From contig CM065378.1 of assembly GCA_033060915.1 (NCBI GenBank), forward strand, positions 14,638,501 through 14,702,500: a stretch of DNA of 64,000 bases, given 5' to 3'. Both the position numbers and the translations under genes were made by a program. The notes below the pieces were generated by a model that had not been told where the DNA came from, made no database searches, and was given only the letters and a program-made list of their open reading frames with translations. This document shows, piece by piece, positions 47,636 through 59,189 of this stretch (within the stretch, counting starts at the first letter, position 1; every line of letters starts with the position of its first letter). The DNA is from Euryodendron excelsum. Its lineage: Eukaryota > Streptophyta > Magnoliopsida > Ericales > Pentaphylacaceae.

Positions 47636-50600
47636 ATGGGGTCCTTTCAAACGCCAATGGGAATGCGAAGCTCCACAATGGTAGAAGCATCATGTGGATA
47701 TTTGCTCCAGGAATTGCAGGCAAGTTCTTTAATAGTAATTTATACACAGAAAATGGTCACAGTCGTATGAATTCGTAATGAATCTTTTTTTAACTGAAAC
47801 AGATGATATGGGATGAAGTTGGAGAAGATCAGTTCGAAAGGGAAAAGGTTCTCCTGGACCTAGAGCAGGAATGCCTAGAGGTTTACAGAAGAAAAGTTGA
47901 CAGTGCAAACATTTCAAGAGCACACCTGCATCAGGAGTTAGCAGAATCAGAGGCTGAATTTACTCACCTCCTTCTGTCCCTCGGTGAACGGTCTCTCCCT
48001 GGACGGGTATGTTGATCCAGTTAAATTAGCATTGAAACCAACTAGTGGACCTACGCAATCAAGAAAACATGATAGTATGGTAGAACATATATGATGAGCC
48101 GCCACATCTACAGGATCCTGTTTCATTTAGCATTTAATATATTTCAAAACCTGCCAAAAGGTTGAATCACCAGTCATAACTACAAAGCAACAATCCGGTA
48201 TAGAAAAAATCAAGAAAAAAAAATAACAGGGTCAGACTTCAGAGCAATAATGTTGGGAATAATCTGTATTGTATTTAAATAAATTCATATAATCAGGACA
48301 GATTTAGAGATTTGCACAAACAAATACAAATAAGACATTATACTTGGGAGTATTGGGGTTATGTGAAAATTATGAATAATAAGCACGAGTAAAACAAGTT
48401 ACAAACTCATAATAGTGAAGTCCCGCACAATTTCAAAGGCCTAAGAGACAACAATCAAGCCATCTTAAATCTTTCTTACCTTTTTCTGAAGAAAGAGCCA
48501 ATTACATATTTGTTGTTGTTGATTTCCAGCAAACCAGTGCTGTACGGGGACTTCAGTGAGAAAAAATTATTCCTGCTCATGATGCTGATTATAAAAATTT
48601 TGTCCTTGACAGCCAGAGAAAATGACAGGAACATTGAAGGAGCAGCTAGATTCAATTACCCCAGCTCTACGGGAAATGCAATTGAGGAAAGAAGAGAGGG
48701 TGAAGCAGTTCCAAGCTGCGCAAAGGCAAATTCAGAAAATTTCTGCAGAAATAGCAGGTCAATCAGAATTTGAAGGTTCGTCAACAAAAATCAAAGTCAA
48801 TGAGAATGATCTTTCACTGAAGAAACTCGAGGACTACCAAATTGAGCTACAAAGGCTTCACAATGAGAAGGTACTATAACAGTAATCCAGAAATTGTTTA
48901 GTGAGGGCTTAAATTGAGTGTGCATCAAAGTAATGCTTCTCACTTTTTTCCTCCTGTTTCTCTGATGTCAAAGAATGACAGACTCCAAAGAGTGGAAAAA
49001 TATATAAACACAGTTCGGAACCTGTCTGCCACATTGGGAATGGATTCCTCGATGATCATCACAAAAGTTCACCCAAGCTTGAATGAATTGTCTGGACTCT
49101 CAAAGAACATAAGCGACAGCATTTTGGCTAAACTAAACAGCACAGTAGAGTCTCTTGAAGAAGAAAAGCGCATGCGACTAGAGAAGGTAAAACTTATTGA
49201 TGCTGTTTTGCTCACCATCATTTGAATTTTGATCATAATGGCAGGAGCTAGCAGCAATATTTTGAAATGCACTGCAAACCACACATATCCACAAACTGTA
49301 CCTCGAAATGAGTTTTGGTAAAAATAAACCCTCTTCATGGTAGTCAATGATGATTTTAAATAAATAAGTAGGCTCAATGGTGCCAGTGCTGAAGCTTCTG
49401 CATCAAACAAAAGTTTAAACAGATATCATTAGGCTGTTGCTCAGAGAAAGCATCAGCAGAATGAATAGTCTTCTACATAAATTGTGAGTGGTCTTTGCAG
49501 CTTCACCATCTTGGTAAAGCATTGACAAACTTGTGGAACCTTATGGACACGCCTTACGAAGACCGTCAATTGTTCTGCCACATCACCAGTTTATCAGTTT
49601 CATCAACTGAAGTATCCTCTCTTGGAAGCCTCACCCTTGATATAATCCAGCAGGTCAGTACATATGTATTTGACTATTCTAAAAAGCTTCACCATCACAA
49701 GCAAGATTTGATGTTATTTCAAATTGTTTCAAGACTGACGCTGAAGTCAAGAGACTGGATCAATTGAAAGCAAGCAAGATGAAAGAGCTTTTCATTAAGA
49801 AACAGTTGGAACTCGAGGAGATATGCAATAGATCACACATGGAGATCCCTTCGCGGTCAGAGATGGATAATATAATAAATCTATTAAACTCTGGTGGGAT
49901 TGAGTACATAATATTTATTTCACATCAATGTAATTTTATTGTACTATACTAGTTCACAAACTGACTAATGCCTACAAAAAGGGGAGATTGACCATGCTGA
50001 TCTCCTCATGAGCATGGATGACCAGATATCGAAAGCAAAAGAAGAAGCTTCTAGCAGGAAGGTTATAATGGAGAAGGTGGAAAAGTGGATATCAGTGCGT
50101 GATGAAGAGCTATGGCTGGAAGAATATAGTACGGTCAGTTTCTCCTACCTATTGATCTACATGATTAGTTGACTCCAAACTTTCCTCTATCTGTTACCTA
50201 TTTTCTAACCCATGCATATTTTCAGGATGAGAATCGGTATTCAGTCAGTAGAGGTGCTCACAAGAATCTGAGACGTGCAGAACGTGCCCGAGTAATGGTG
50301 AACAAAATACCTGGTACAGTCAAGAAAAGTTTTATCAATTTTATCAAACAAAACAGGGCGTAGCAACTTCCTTCAGACTTGAACAAGTAACATTTTTCAA
50401 GAAGATACAAAGCAACTAAGAAAATGCAGAAATCACGCTATATAACATTGGTATTGGCAGATGTAATTAAAATTATCAGTAGCTATATGAGTTGGGACAT
50501 CATCCCTTATCAGAAAAGAAACAATGAGTAGAGAATCTGTTAGCTCAAATAAAGCCCAATGTACTGTTCCTCAAAACCAGTTTTAAAGCAACTTTGTAAA

Positions 50601-52150
50601 TTCTGAGTCACAAGGATCATTAGAAAGTAGGACCAACTAATGATTAAAATACCTAGAAAAGAATGTATTCATGCAATGGTTTCTTGCAGCTTTGGTGGAT
50701 TCACTGACAGCCAAGACTAAAGATTGGGAAGAAGAACGAAAGAAAGTTTTCTTATATGATGAGGTAAGGACTTCAGTTGTTTGAGTATTCCTTAGTATTT
50801 ATTTTGCAAGTTGTCTTAAGCAGTGTGAAGTATCTCTGGAAAATTTAATCCAATATACCATAGATACAGTTGCATACCACAAAGGGGTGATGAGGTCCAG
50901 ATGTTGTGAAATAGCATAGCATCTAACTATTCCAATAAAAATTTAATAACACACAATGCTGCTGACATGTAAACTCCAGATATTCTAATGGCATGTTCAT
51001 AGATTGAGAGTTAAGTACAAATCCAACTTATCTCTGTGCAGGTTTTTTTTACTAGAAAACATAAACATCTGGTCCAGTCTACCACACGCCCAAACCTAGA
51101 TGCAAAAACCGAACACTGGTTTTGTTGTTATTATCAGATTATTTTACCAGCTTCAATTACAGATGATAGAAATGCCATTTGACTAGAATTGACTTCACTG
51201 AAATTGCTAAGTAAGGCATTAAAAATTAATATAAAACTGCTATAGTTAGTAGCGAACATAGTGAAACTGCAAATTACTTTCATAATTTTGCAACTAATCA
51301 GAAGTATCAGATGAACTTATATCACTAACCACAAATCTCAAGTCCAAAGGAAATAACAAAATAGTACTGAAAAAGGATTCATACTACATGTTGAAAGCAT
51401 GAAAATAAGTGACTCGCAGAGGCAAGCAGAATTTCTGTTTGGTATTTTTTGATTATGCATTTTCGCCCTTCAAACAATAAACAAAATTCATGCTTACATG
51501 GGTGATGAATGCTGTTTTAAGGTTCCTCTACTGGCAATGTTGGAAGAGTACAATATGTTAAGGCAGGAGAAGGAAGAAGAGAAGCAAAGACAAAGGGTTA
51601 GTATCATTGTAACTACAAATAGAGTAAGTTCAAATATATGTTCAAGAAGAAGAAGATGCAAACATAAAGCCTATCCCACTCTCCCGAAACACCCTGCATG
51701 CGCAGGGTGGGACAGGGACAGTGCTCTTAAAAGATTGTGATGTGCACAAATGATAAAATAGATTCATAATCCACTATAACAATTTCAATTTTACCTACTT
51801 TCTGAAAGTTGGGCTTCTCTCCACAGGAAAAGAAGAAGTTTCAGAGTCAAGTAGTAGTTGAGCAAGAAAATTTGTTCGGGCCCAGGCCAAGCACCAGCAA
51901 TCGACGTCTGTCAAACAGAAGCTTAAATGGAGGTTTTAACATTGCTACCCCTTTAAACAGAAGGCTTTCTCTGGGTATACAGCAGCTAGAATCAAATAGC
52001 ATAAACTCTGCAACTCAAGGCATATCCTTTGTAAAGGAACGAAAGAAGGCACACAGACAAAAGTTATATGCGCGAACTGGCCTTGCTGCTCATCTCTCAG
52101 AAGATACAGCTTCAGTAGTCTCGACATTTTCTGGCCCCTTATCACCTTGA
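47636..52150 (+). CDS. MAP65-8: 65-kDa microtubule-associated protein, MAP65-8-like
   Basis: PRC1/Ase1-family bundler that cross-links antiparallel microtubules in cortical arrays, spindle and phragmoplast (family knowledge). Eleven exons: 47636-47719, 47803-48006, 48613-48870, 48974-49186, 49501-49653, 49734-49893, 49982-50133, 50226-50313, 50690-50763, 51522-51596, 51827-52150; 594 aa with consistent phases. It starts [20 protein letters not shown], then [20 protein letters not shown], the start of the N-terminal dimerising rod. Coiled-coil-rich charged segments follow. The microtubule-binding region includes [20 protein letters not shown] and [11 protein letters not shown]. The divergent basic tail has [13 protein letters not shown] and TPLNRRLS, possible kinase sites by analogy with MAP65-1 (inference). 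Intron 1 has a GC donor (47720-47721). The subfamily call rests on remembered similarity at the N-terminus. Confidence 0.93.
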
Positions 52151-53111
52151 ACTTTGAGTAATACATGAGGCCTCAAATATAATAAGAATACGCAGAGTAG
52201 AAGAAATTAGAGAAGGCTTCTTGTCTCTAATAGATCCTGCACAATAATAACTCAGTTTGTTAATCTGTTTACAAAGAAAATCATGTAATTATGTCAGCTG
52301 TTAGAGCCTTTAAGTCTAACAGCAATCATTTTGAGCAAATAATGCTGCTGAAGGTTTGGTTTGTATCTAATTCACCACCCCAGTGTCATGCATAGGCAGA
52401 ACCAAGACTGCATAATGGCCTTTCTAATTATGTCTTGCATATTTTGGAGAAGGGCTCCACCTTGAACCTCAAGGGATACGTGATAGCATGTGCAAATAAA
52501 ACATTTTTTGATTGCTTTCTTAATTCTGTACTGTACAATGTGATATTACCTGTTACCAATTGCTGACAAAAATCTACCTGTACCAATTAATTTCACATAT
52601 GGAAGTACAGTGAAACATGCTTTCAATCAAGGAGCTTCTTTGATGGTGAATTGTGTATTGCCATGTCATCTCCCCCTGTGTGTATGCACTAGAATACTAG
52701 TATCCTTTGTCCATGTTTTAACCAAATAAGAGTGAAGCAGAAAGGATTTTGATCTCCTGAGTTTTAACACATACAGTAAAGAACACAACTATTACAATTA
52801 AAAGCAGGACAGAGTTTTGAGAAATGGAGACTAGAATCAATGGTTTCAAAAATGGACTCAACATAACCATCATAGAACCAAACATACATTCTGAAAAAGG
52901 TGTGTAATCTTATTAGTATTTCTCACAAGTGATTATCAAGAACAAGGCAAAAAGGAGAGTAAAAGAAAACGTTCTTTGTGTATAAGAATAGTTTAATTGA
53001 TTTTTATATCTTTACCATGTTTGATAGTCCCAATCAGTCATGCCAACGAAGTCAGAAAGTGTAGTTCCAAATGCCTTTGCAATGACTCCTTCAGATTGTT
53101 ACACCTAGAAA
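52151..53111. other. Spacer 3' of MAP65-8
   Basis: Presumably contains the MAP65 3' UTR and the 3' end of the minus-strand fragment that follows. No coding or repeat structure recognised. Confidence 0.6.
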
Positions 53112-54207
53112 TCACAAAGCAATGATCTCCTTCGTGTAAGCGATCAGTACTAAAAACATGAACAAATAGAAAAATGTTAACTATTGAAAATTGAGAAGAA
53201 AACGAATAAGAATTAATAAAATGGGTAGGTACAAAGAGACAAATTTTAATATTCAAATGAAAGGAAAAACGCACATCAAATAATTACCTCTCAATTCAAA
53301 AGATGATGTGAGAAAGTGATAGGTTTTGTGTAGCACTGTCAAGATACGAGCTAAAAGTTCAAGTTCCTTGAAAATCATAAAATGGTGAAATACAATTTCT
53401 GGCTGCAGGAAAATGCTTATGGCCAGCTGTTCATACTCCATACCATTATCGTATTCAAAACTACTATTTTGGAAAAGTACAAGGAATACAAAAGATGATA
53501 CAACAATTAATTCAATGGTGAAAATTTATAATGATGCAATGACTATCGTGAGAACAACTAAAGAACGTGTCAATTCCCCTTCGTGCACATGCTGACATGT
53601 ATTTGCACAAAATGATTGGTCGTGTAGCATGAAGGATGAAAATGAAATGTAATGCTTGATGGATTGGTATAAATAGAGTGTGCAAATATAAATTATTCTT
53701 CAGAAAGGATAGCGAATAGGCCTTAGTACACTGACTTATGCATTCATTTGTTAACATCAAAATGGCATTGGGTGTGAGTCTATGCGAGGTCAAAATAAAT
53801 CAGCCTTCCCCAATCTAACCTATAGCTTCCTAGCAGCATTCTGAACAAAGCAATGGCTGACACAACATACCCCATAAACAACCAGTCGAACTAGAGCCAC
53901 TGCTGCTTCATCCTTCATGTGATGCTGCGAGTATTCCGCTATATCGCACCAGTATGTACAAAACTGAGTTCAGAACTCAACATACACATAAATAACAAAT
54001 TCAAACAAAAAAAAAAACTGTAAATTGAGCTCAAAGTGGGACGAAAGTGCGACCTCTGTATCTTTGGATCACAAATGATAGCAATTTACCATCAGGTCCA
54101 CACTCTCATCAGACAGTGACGAATCAACAATTCTTCTCTTTTCTGATGAAGATAGTAGGACATGGATAATAAAATAGAACGTCTTGAAAGCAGCATTATC
54201 AAATGAT
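53112..54207 (-). CDS. Unrecognised minus-strand gene or gene fragment (four exons)
   Basis: I do not recognise this family. Four exons with AG acceptors and GT donors join in one frame: 54090-54207, 53871-53963, 53288-53402, 53112-53149. Phases agree at every junction and the frame ends in TGA. The product reads like a helical, HEAT-like protein tail: SFDNAAFKTFYFIIHVLLSS, SSLSDESVDLM, YWCDIAEYSQHHMKDEAAVA, LVRLVVYG, FKELELLARILTVLHKTYHF, then AYTKEIIAL. The first exon enters with two bases from an upstream exon. That exon is not seen, because the NF-YC13-like gene on the same strand ends only about 100 bp upstream. It may be a 5'-truncated gene fragment, or a gene that has the NF-YC13-like gene in an intron. 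An alternative last frame ending HLELHFLTSLA does not fit the splice phase. Confidence 0.35.
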
Positions 54208-54311
54208 CTGTATATATTTTTGTAAATTGTTTTACACCATCCATACACTTCATCCAAATAACATAACGAGGTCATCAAATCAAATACGGTTATCATAGAT
54301 TGGCAATAAAC

Positions 54312-54710
54312 CTAAGAGCCCTTGTGAAAGAAATCATCGATCCGCCGAGTGCCAGCGGGGACTGGTTTATCAGCCGAGCGACTCCGCGTCCGGTCGGCCG
54401 GCGGCTGGCAATCCGCCGGCTGAGAAGGCAACGGTAGCGAATCGAGGAGGAAATCACTCGTCGGCTGGTGCCTCTTGACGGCCACTCTCAGATGTTCAAG
54501 CTTCACGGTCTTCCGCTTCTTCTCGATCGCCACTCCAGCAGATTTCTCGGCGAGGAATTCCAGGAACATGTCGGTGGAGCACGAAATGAGGTATAAGGCC
54601 TCCGCGTTCACTTTGTTGATGTCTTTGTCGAGTTTCATGATTTTTTTGACTCGACCAGTCGGGAACGATGGTTGAATGGCCTTCGTGTTGGTCTCTTCTT
54701 CTTCGGCCAT
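54312..54710 (-). CDS. NF-YC13: NF-YC13-like histone-fold protein (Dpb3/POLE4/CHRAC15-like)
   Basis: Single-exon, 132-aa nuclear protein. The histone fold spans about residues 14-80: FPTGRVKKIMKLDKDINKVN, ALYLISCSTDMFLEFLAEKS, then KKRKTVKLEHLRVAVKRH. The motif DFLLDSLPLP and the C-terminal GTRRIDDFF box match what I recall of Arabidopsis NF-YC13 (At5g43250), a divergent NF-YC more like the small histone-fold subunit of DNA polymerase epsilon (Dpb3/POLE4) and CHRAC15 than a CCAAT-binding NF-YC. The expected partner is an NF-YB/Dpb4-like histone-fold protein. The start MAEEEETNT is the first ATG of the frame. Two E2F-type sites and a telobox lie upstream, in keeping with an S-phase role. The linker between the fold and the C-terminal box is Arg/Ser/Pro-rich and probably disordered. 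Confidence 0.9.
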   Translation of the reverse strand: MAEEEETNTKAIQPSFPTGRVKKIMKLDKDINKVNAEALYLISCSTDMFLEFLAEKSAGVAIEKKRKTVKLEHLRVAVKRHQPTSDFLLDSLPLPSQPADCQPPADRTRSRSADKPVPAGTRRIDDFFHKGS

Positions 54711-54753
54711 TGACGAATGTCTGAGAGTGAATTATTGTGATCAGAAACTCCTT

Positions 54754-54959
54754 TTAGGGTTTTAGGATTGGCGGGAAATTGACGATTTTATAATGTTTTT
54801 GGGGGTATGAATGGACAATAAAGCCCTAAGAGGGAATTACACATAGTCCGGGTCGTTACGAAACTTTTGGTGGATTTTTAAATTTTTCGAGGGTTCTTTG
54901 GGCCCTTTCAAAATGCGCGCCACTTCAACCATAACCGTGAAGCGCCGCTCCCGCCAAAA
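54754..54959 (-). promoter_or_regulatory. E2F-type sites and telobox upstream of NF-YC13-like gene
   Basis: TTGGCGGGAAA at 54768-54778 and TTTTGGCGGGA (reverse complement of 54949-54959) both fit the E2F consensus. A telobox (AAACCCTAA, reverse complement of 54754-54762) lies between the first site and the start codon at 54710. Plant replication genes often combine E2F sites and teloboxes (established). Binding here is inference. Confidence 0.6.
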
Positions 54960-55961
54960 GGAAAGTATTTATGGATTAGAAATTCAGAAGCTCAGTTTAA
55001 TTCATTTAAATATTCGAGAGGAAAATTTAAGAGGTATAATCATTTGCATTAAACATCGTGTCTTGAAGAAATCGTTCTCAAATTCTTTTCAGTTCAAACG
55101 AAATTTGGATAACCCAAATTCATTTATAATCAAATTAATAAGATAGATGTTATGGGCTTCTCTTGCTTAAGTGATGTATATTAGGAGAAAAAATAAGGTT
55201 AACATCTTCCCTTATCTTCTATGACTCCTTGGTAGATAAAATAAAATAAATTCTAATTACCTCTTTTAAGGTTTAAAAAAAAATATAAAACAGTATACTT
55301 TCACGTTCTAAAAATTACACTAACCATCTTTAACAAAGGTTGTCAAATAACTGAGAAAACAAAAATTGATCAATGACGTTTTTACCCTCAGAATTTTAAA
55401 AGTATTTTAATTCAACTTTTAAAAAAATCCATTGAACTATAACTAAAATTTATTCTGTGTCAAGTTGCAGCACCAAAACCATTATCCCCTCACCAAATCA
55501 CCACCCAAAGTCACCCAACATCCTGCATTTTTACTGAACCAGCAAATCCCCAGATACACCATTCCTTCACCTCCATAATAGATCTACACCGTCACAAGTA
55601 CAAAGATTCCATTAATATACGAATTAGATTATGAAATATCATACAAAAGGTGTAACACGAAAATCGCTATATCCACTTCACCATGGGTCCATAGCCATGC
55701 TCACCCACCAAACAAATCAATCAAAGAAATCAACCAGCCATGTCGCCAACAACACAAAGCCATCACTGCAACGATAAGCCACCACCATCACCATTTCTCA
55801 TTATATGTGTATATATATATATATATATAAAAGCACCATTTAAAAACCCAAAACCATTTTTTATCACAACCACCACGTACCACCTCTAACCACAAACACG
55901 CAATTGAATCAAGCCAAACAATTCACCAAAGTTTCGAACGATGGGTCTCGGGTTAGTACTC

Positions 55962-56419
55962 TGTTACAGGTCATTTTAATAATTGGATAATCTTGTAATA
56001 ATCATGTAAGTAGTCATATGTTGTCTAATGTGGAGTCTCCAGCATGAGTCAATTTGTTTGGATAGGGGTTGCTTAGTTGTTTTGATAAGTTTCTGATTGG
56101 GTTATTAGCTAGAAAGTAGGAATTGATTTAGTTAAAGTTGTTATAAATTGAGTTTGTCACTTGAAACTTAGGAGTTGATTGAGTGTATGTAATCAGTGGC
56201 TTATTTAAGCTAAAGGGAATAAACGAAAGGTATCGATCATTTTATCAAACCCTTGTGCAACCAATTTGGTTCATTGAAAGAGGTTGGTCTCCTCGAATTA
56301 GACCACTGATCTCCATCATATAAATTTTCTCTTCCCTCACTTGCCAAAATAGGTAAAAGGAAGGAAAAATCAGTTAAAGGAGAGACTTAATTCTCCATAA
56401 TTCTTACAACATTGTATCA
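55962..56419 (+). repeat. 5' LTR
   Basis: Starts TGTTACAGGTCATTTTAATA and ends ACATTGTATCA, three bases before the primer-binding site. Same length as the 3' LTR. Confidence 0.9.
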
Positions 56420-56442
56420 ATTTGGTATCAGAGCCAGCTATT

Positions 56443-57402
56443 GGGTTTTGCTAACATGTGCCCTAAGGACATATTTTAAGGATCAATTAATACACTGGTT
56501 TTTCTACAAATTTAAAGTTACAACGTAGACATCATTTAAGAGCTATTAATAAGATAAGAAACTAAATAATATTATCCTTTTCCAATACAACTACCAAATA
56601 ATTTAAAATTCACACTCCTATAATTTGTCAAAACTACTCTTGAAACATCACTAAGATTAAAAATAAAAAATTATTATACCCATGCTTGAACTACACAATT
56701 AATATTAAATTTAAAATTATACAATCATAACATAATTTTTATAGTCTTTATCCTAACAAATATATTTACCTACAATTACATATTTAAATATATAACTTTA
56801 TTTTTTATTCACACAGCTATTTTATTATTGTTTTAATTTATTTTTTTCTTTTTGGATTCCGTTGGAATAGAGTGGTTTATTTGCACCGAAATTAATCTAA
56901 TTAACATATAACATAAATTCAAGTAATAAAATAAAAATAAATTAATTAGATTAATTTCGGTACAAATAAACCACTCTATTCCAACGGAATCCAAAAAGAA
57001 AAAAAAATTAAAACAATAATAAAATAACTGTGTGAATAAAAAATAAAGTTATATATTTAAATATGTAATTGTAGGTAAATATATTTGTTAGGATAAAGAC
57101 TATAAAAATTATGTTATGATTGTATAATTTTAAATTTAATATTAATTGTGTAATTCAAGCATGGGTATAATAATTTTTTATTTATTAATATTAGTGATGT
57201 TTCAAGGGTAGTTTTGACAAATCATAGGAGTTTGAATTTCAAATTATTTGGTAGTTGTATTGGAAAAAGACAATATTAATTAGTATCTTATCTCATTAAT
57301 AGCTCTTAAATGATGTCTACATTGTAACTTTAAATTTGTAGAAAGACCAATGTATTAATTGATTCTTAAAATATGCCTTTAGGGCACATGTTAGCAAAAC
57401 CC
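56443..57402. mobile_element. Long foldback (hairpin) element, about 460-bp arms
   Basis: Terminal sequence GGGTTTTGCTAACATGTGCC at the left; the right end in reverse complement reads the same. The arms run about 56443-56904 and 56942-57402 around a loop of about 37 bp and are nearly identical throughout, e.g. TTTTTGGATTCCGTTGGAAT and its complement next to the loop. No open reading frame. The termini suggest a Mutator-like MITE (inference). No target duplication is visible: the left flank is the post-PBS leader of the LTR element and the right flank is LTR sequence. Confidence 0.85.
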
Positions 57403-57622
57403 TAAACGAAAGGTATCGATCATTTTATCAAACCCTTGTGCAACCAATTTGGTTCATTGAAAGAAGTTGGTCTCCTCGAATTAGATCACTCCTCTCCATC
57501 ATATGAATTTTCTCTTCTCTTACTTGCCAAAATAGGTAAAAAGAAGGAAAAATCAGTTAAAGGAGAGACTTAATTCTCCATAGTTCTTACAATATTGTAT
57601 CAATTTGGTATCAGAGCCAGCA
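57403..57622 (+). repeat. Duplicate of the LTR 3' part plus primer-binding site and leader
   Basis: 57403-57602 repeats the last 200 bp of the 5' LTR (56220-56419). It is followed by a second TTTGGTATCAGAGCCAGC and then the gag start codon at 57623. The foldback lies exactly between the first leader and this partial LTR. Confidence 0.88.
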
Positions 57623-58740
57623 ATGGGGGACGACCAACGCCTCAAGCAGCTTGAAGATCAAGTGGGCATTCTAAGTTCTGGGCAAGTGCAATTGATTAAG
57701 TCCATGCAACAAATGTTCGAAGCCATGAACACCCGTTTTGACCAGATTGCAACCAACATTGGTCATGACCATGGCGTAAATTTATCTTCCCAGCAAGAAA
57801 ATGGGCATAATGGTTCTTGCGGTGGAGCCATTAACTCAACAACCCCTAAATTAGCCAAGCTAGATTTTTCGCGCTTCCATAGCGGAAATGATCCTACTAG
57901 CTAGATATGTTGGGTTGAGCAGTTCTTTGCATTCCAACATACACTTGAGGATGAGAAAGTTCCTTTGGCAGTGTACCATCTTGAAGGAGATGTTCAATTG
58001 TGGTATCAACTAACGAAGATGGAAAAGGAAATGATGACATGGGAAATGCTCAAGAAAGGCCTTCACTCTAGATATGGACCGACAAATTATGATGACTTCT
58101 TTGGAGACCTCACAAAGCTAGAGCAAACAAGTTCTGTTCAGGATAACCAAACTCAATTTGAAAAGCTTCTCAGTCATGCTGAAAATTTTTTTCAAACTCA
58201 ACAAGTCAGTTGCTTTGTGAGTGGTCTAAAAGATTTTATTATAACTAAAGTACAAGCTCTTCGGCCCACTAATCTTTCTGCAGCCATGGGTTTAGCACGT
58301 CCTTAAGAGACTAAGCTCCAATCTTAGCGTAAGACATACTCATCAGAGCCAAAAAGACTTATAGATGCACAAACTTTCAATGCCACTAATTTGGATATGT
58401 CGGTAATTAAAAGGTTGACATATGAAGAGATACATGAAAGGCGTGAGAAGGGACTTTGTTACAACTATGATGAAAAATTCTGACCAGGCCACCATTGTAA
58501 GAAGTTATTTTACATTGAAGGTTGTATAGAGGATGAAAAGGATGATGAAGGCGACCTTGCTGGAGAAACAAAAACTACACGGATTAAGAGTGTTGAAGAA
58601 ACACCAAGAAATACTAGTTCATTGGACGGGACTTTCTCCTGCAGAAGCCACCTGGGTATATGCTAAACTCATGCATGGGCGATTTTCGGAGCTATTCCCT
58701 TGAGGACAAGGGAACTTTTAGGAGTGGGGAGTGTTATAGG
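57623..58740 (+). pseudogene. Broken gag region joined to an integrase C-terminal remnant
   Basis: The frame starts MGDDQRLKQLEDQVGILSSG. A retrotransposon gag domain follows (MAVYHLEGDVQLWYQ, WEMLKKGLHSRYGP, DFFGDLTKLEQTSSVQD). Stops interrupt it at 57902-57904 and after 58303. A degenerate CCHC-type zinc knuckle lies near 58450-58505, with one Cys replaced by Tyr and an internal stop (EKGLCYNYDEKF, then PGHHCKK). From about 58605 another frame gives VHWTGLSPAEATW and then, after a frame change, LEDKG, which resembles the end of a Ty3-type integrase. The rest of pol is absent. Not functional. Confidence 0.75.
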
Positions 58741-59189
58741 TCATTTTAATAATTGGATAATCGTGTAATAATCATGTAAGCAGCCATATGTTGCCTAACG
58801 TGGAGTCTCCAGAATGAGTCAATTTGTTTGGATAGGAGTTGCTTAATTGTTTTGATAAGCTTCTGATTGGGTTGTTAGCTAGAAAGTAAGAGTTGATTTA
58901 ATTAAGTTGTTATAGATTGGGTTTGTTACCTAAAACTTGGGAGTCAATTGAGTCTATGTAATCAGTGGCTTATTTAAGCTAAAGAGAATAAAACAAAAGG
59001 TATTAATCATTTTATCAAACCCTTGTGCAACCAATTTGGTTCACTGAAGGAGGTTGGTCTCCTCGAATTAGACCACTGATCTCCATCATATGAATTTTCT
59101 CTTCTCTTACTTGCCAAAATAGGTAAAAGGAAGGAAAAATCAGTTGAAGGAGAGACTAAATTCTCCAGAGTTCTTAGAAGATTGTATCA
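58732..59189 (+). repeat. 3' LTR
   Basis: Starts TGTTATAGGTCATTTTAATA directly after the polypurine tract and ends AGATTGTATCA before the TACTC target duplication. It lacks the foldback. Confidence 0.9.

Larger units (their letters stand above)
55962..59189 (+). mobile_element. Non-autonomous Ty3-type LTR retrotransposon with intact target duplication
   Basis: 3228 bp bounded by TACTC on both sides (55957-55961 and 59190-59194). LTRs are 458 bp each (55962-56419 and 58732-59189), TG at the start and CA at the end. A primer-binding site TGGTATCAGAGCC for initiator tRNA-Met lies at 56423-56435; a second copy is at 57606-57618. The polypurine tract AGGAGTGGGGAG ends at 58731. Inside are a gag-like frame with stops, then a remnant of the integrase C-terminal end; protease, reverse transcriptase, RNase H and most of integrase are missing. 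It also carries a foldback insertion (56443-57402). In the first 100 bp or so the LTRs differ at about seven positions by eye, so insertion is not recent. Confidence 0.88.

Noticed and set aside
53040..53130. Alternative last exon ending HLELHFLTSLA for the unrecognised minus-strand gene
   Set aside because: Its phase does not fit the preceding exon's donor, whereas the frame ending AYTKEIIAL does.
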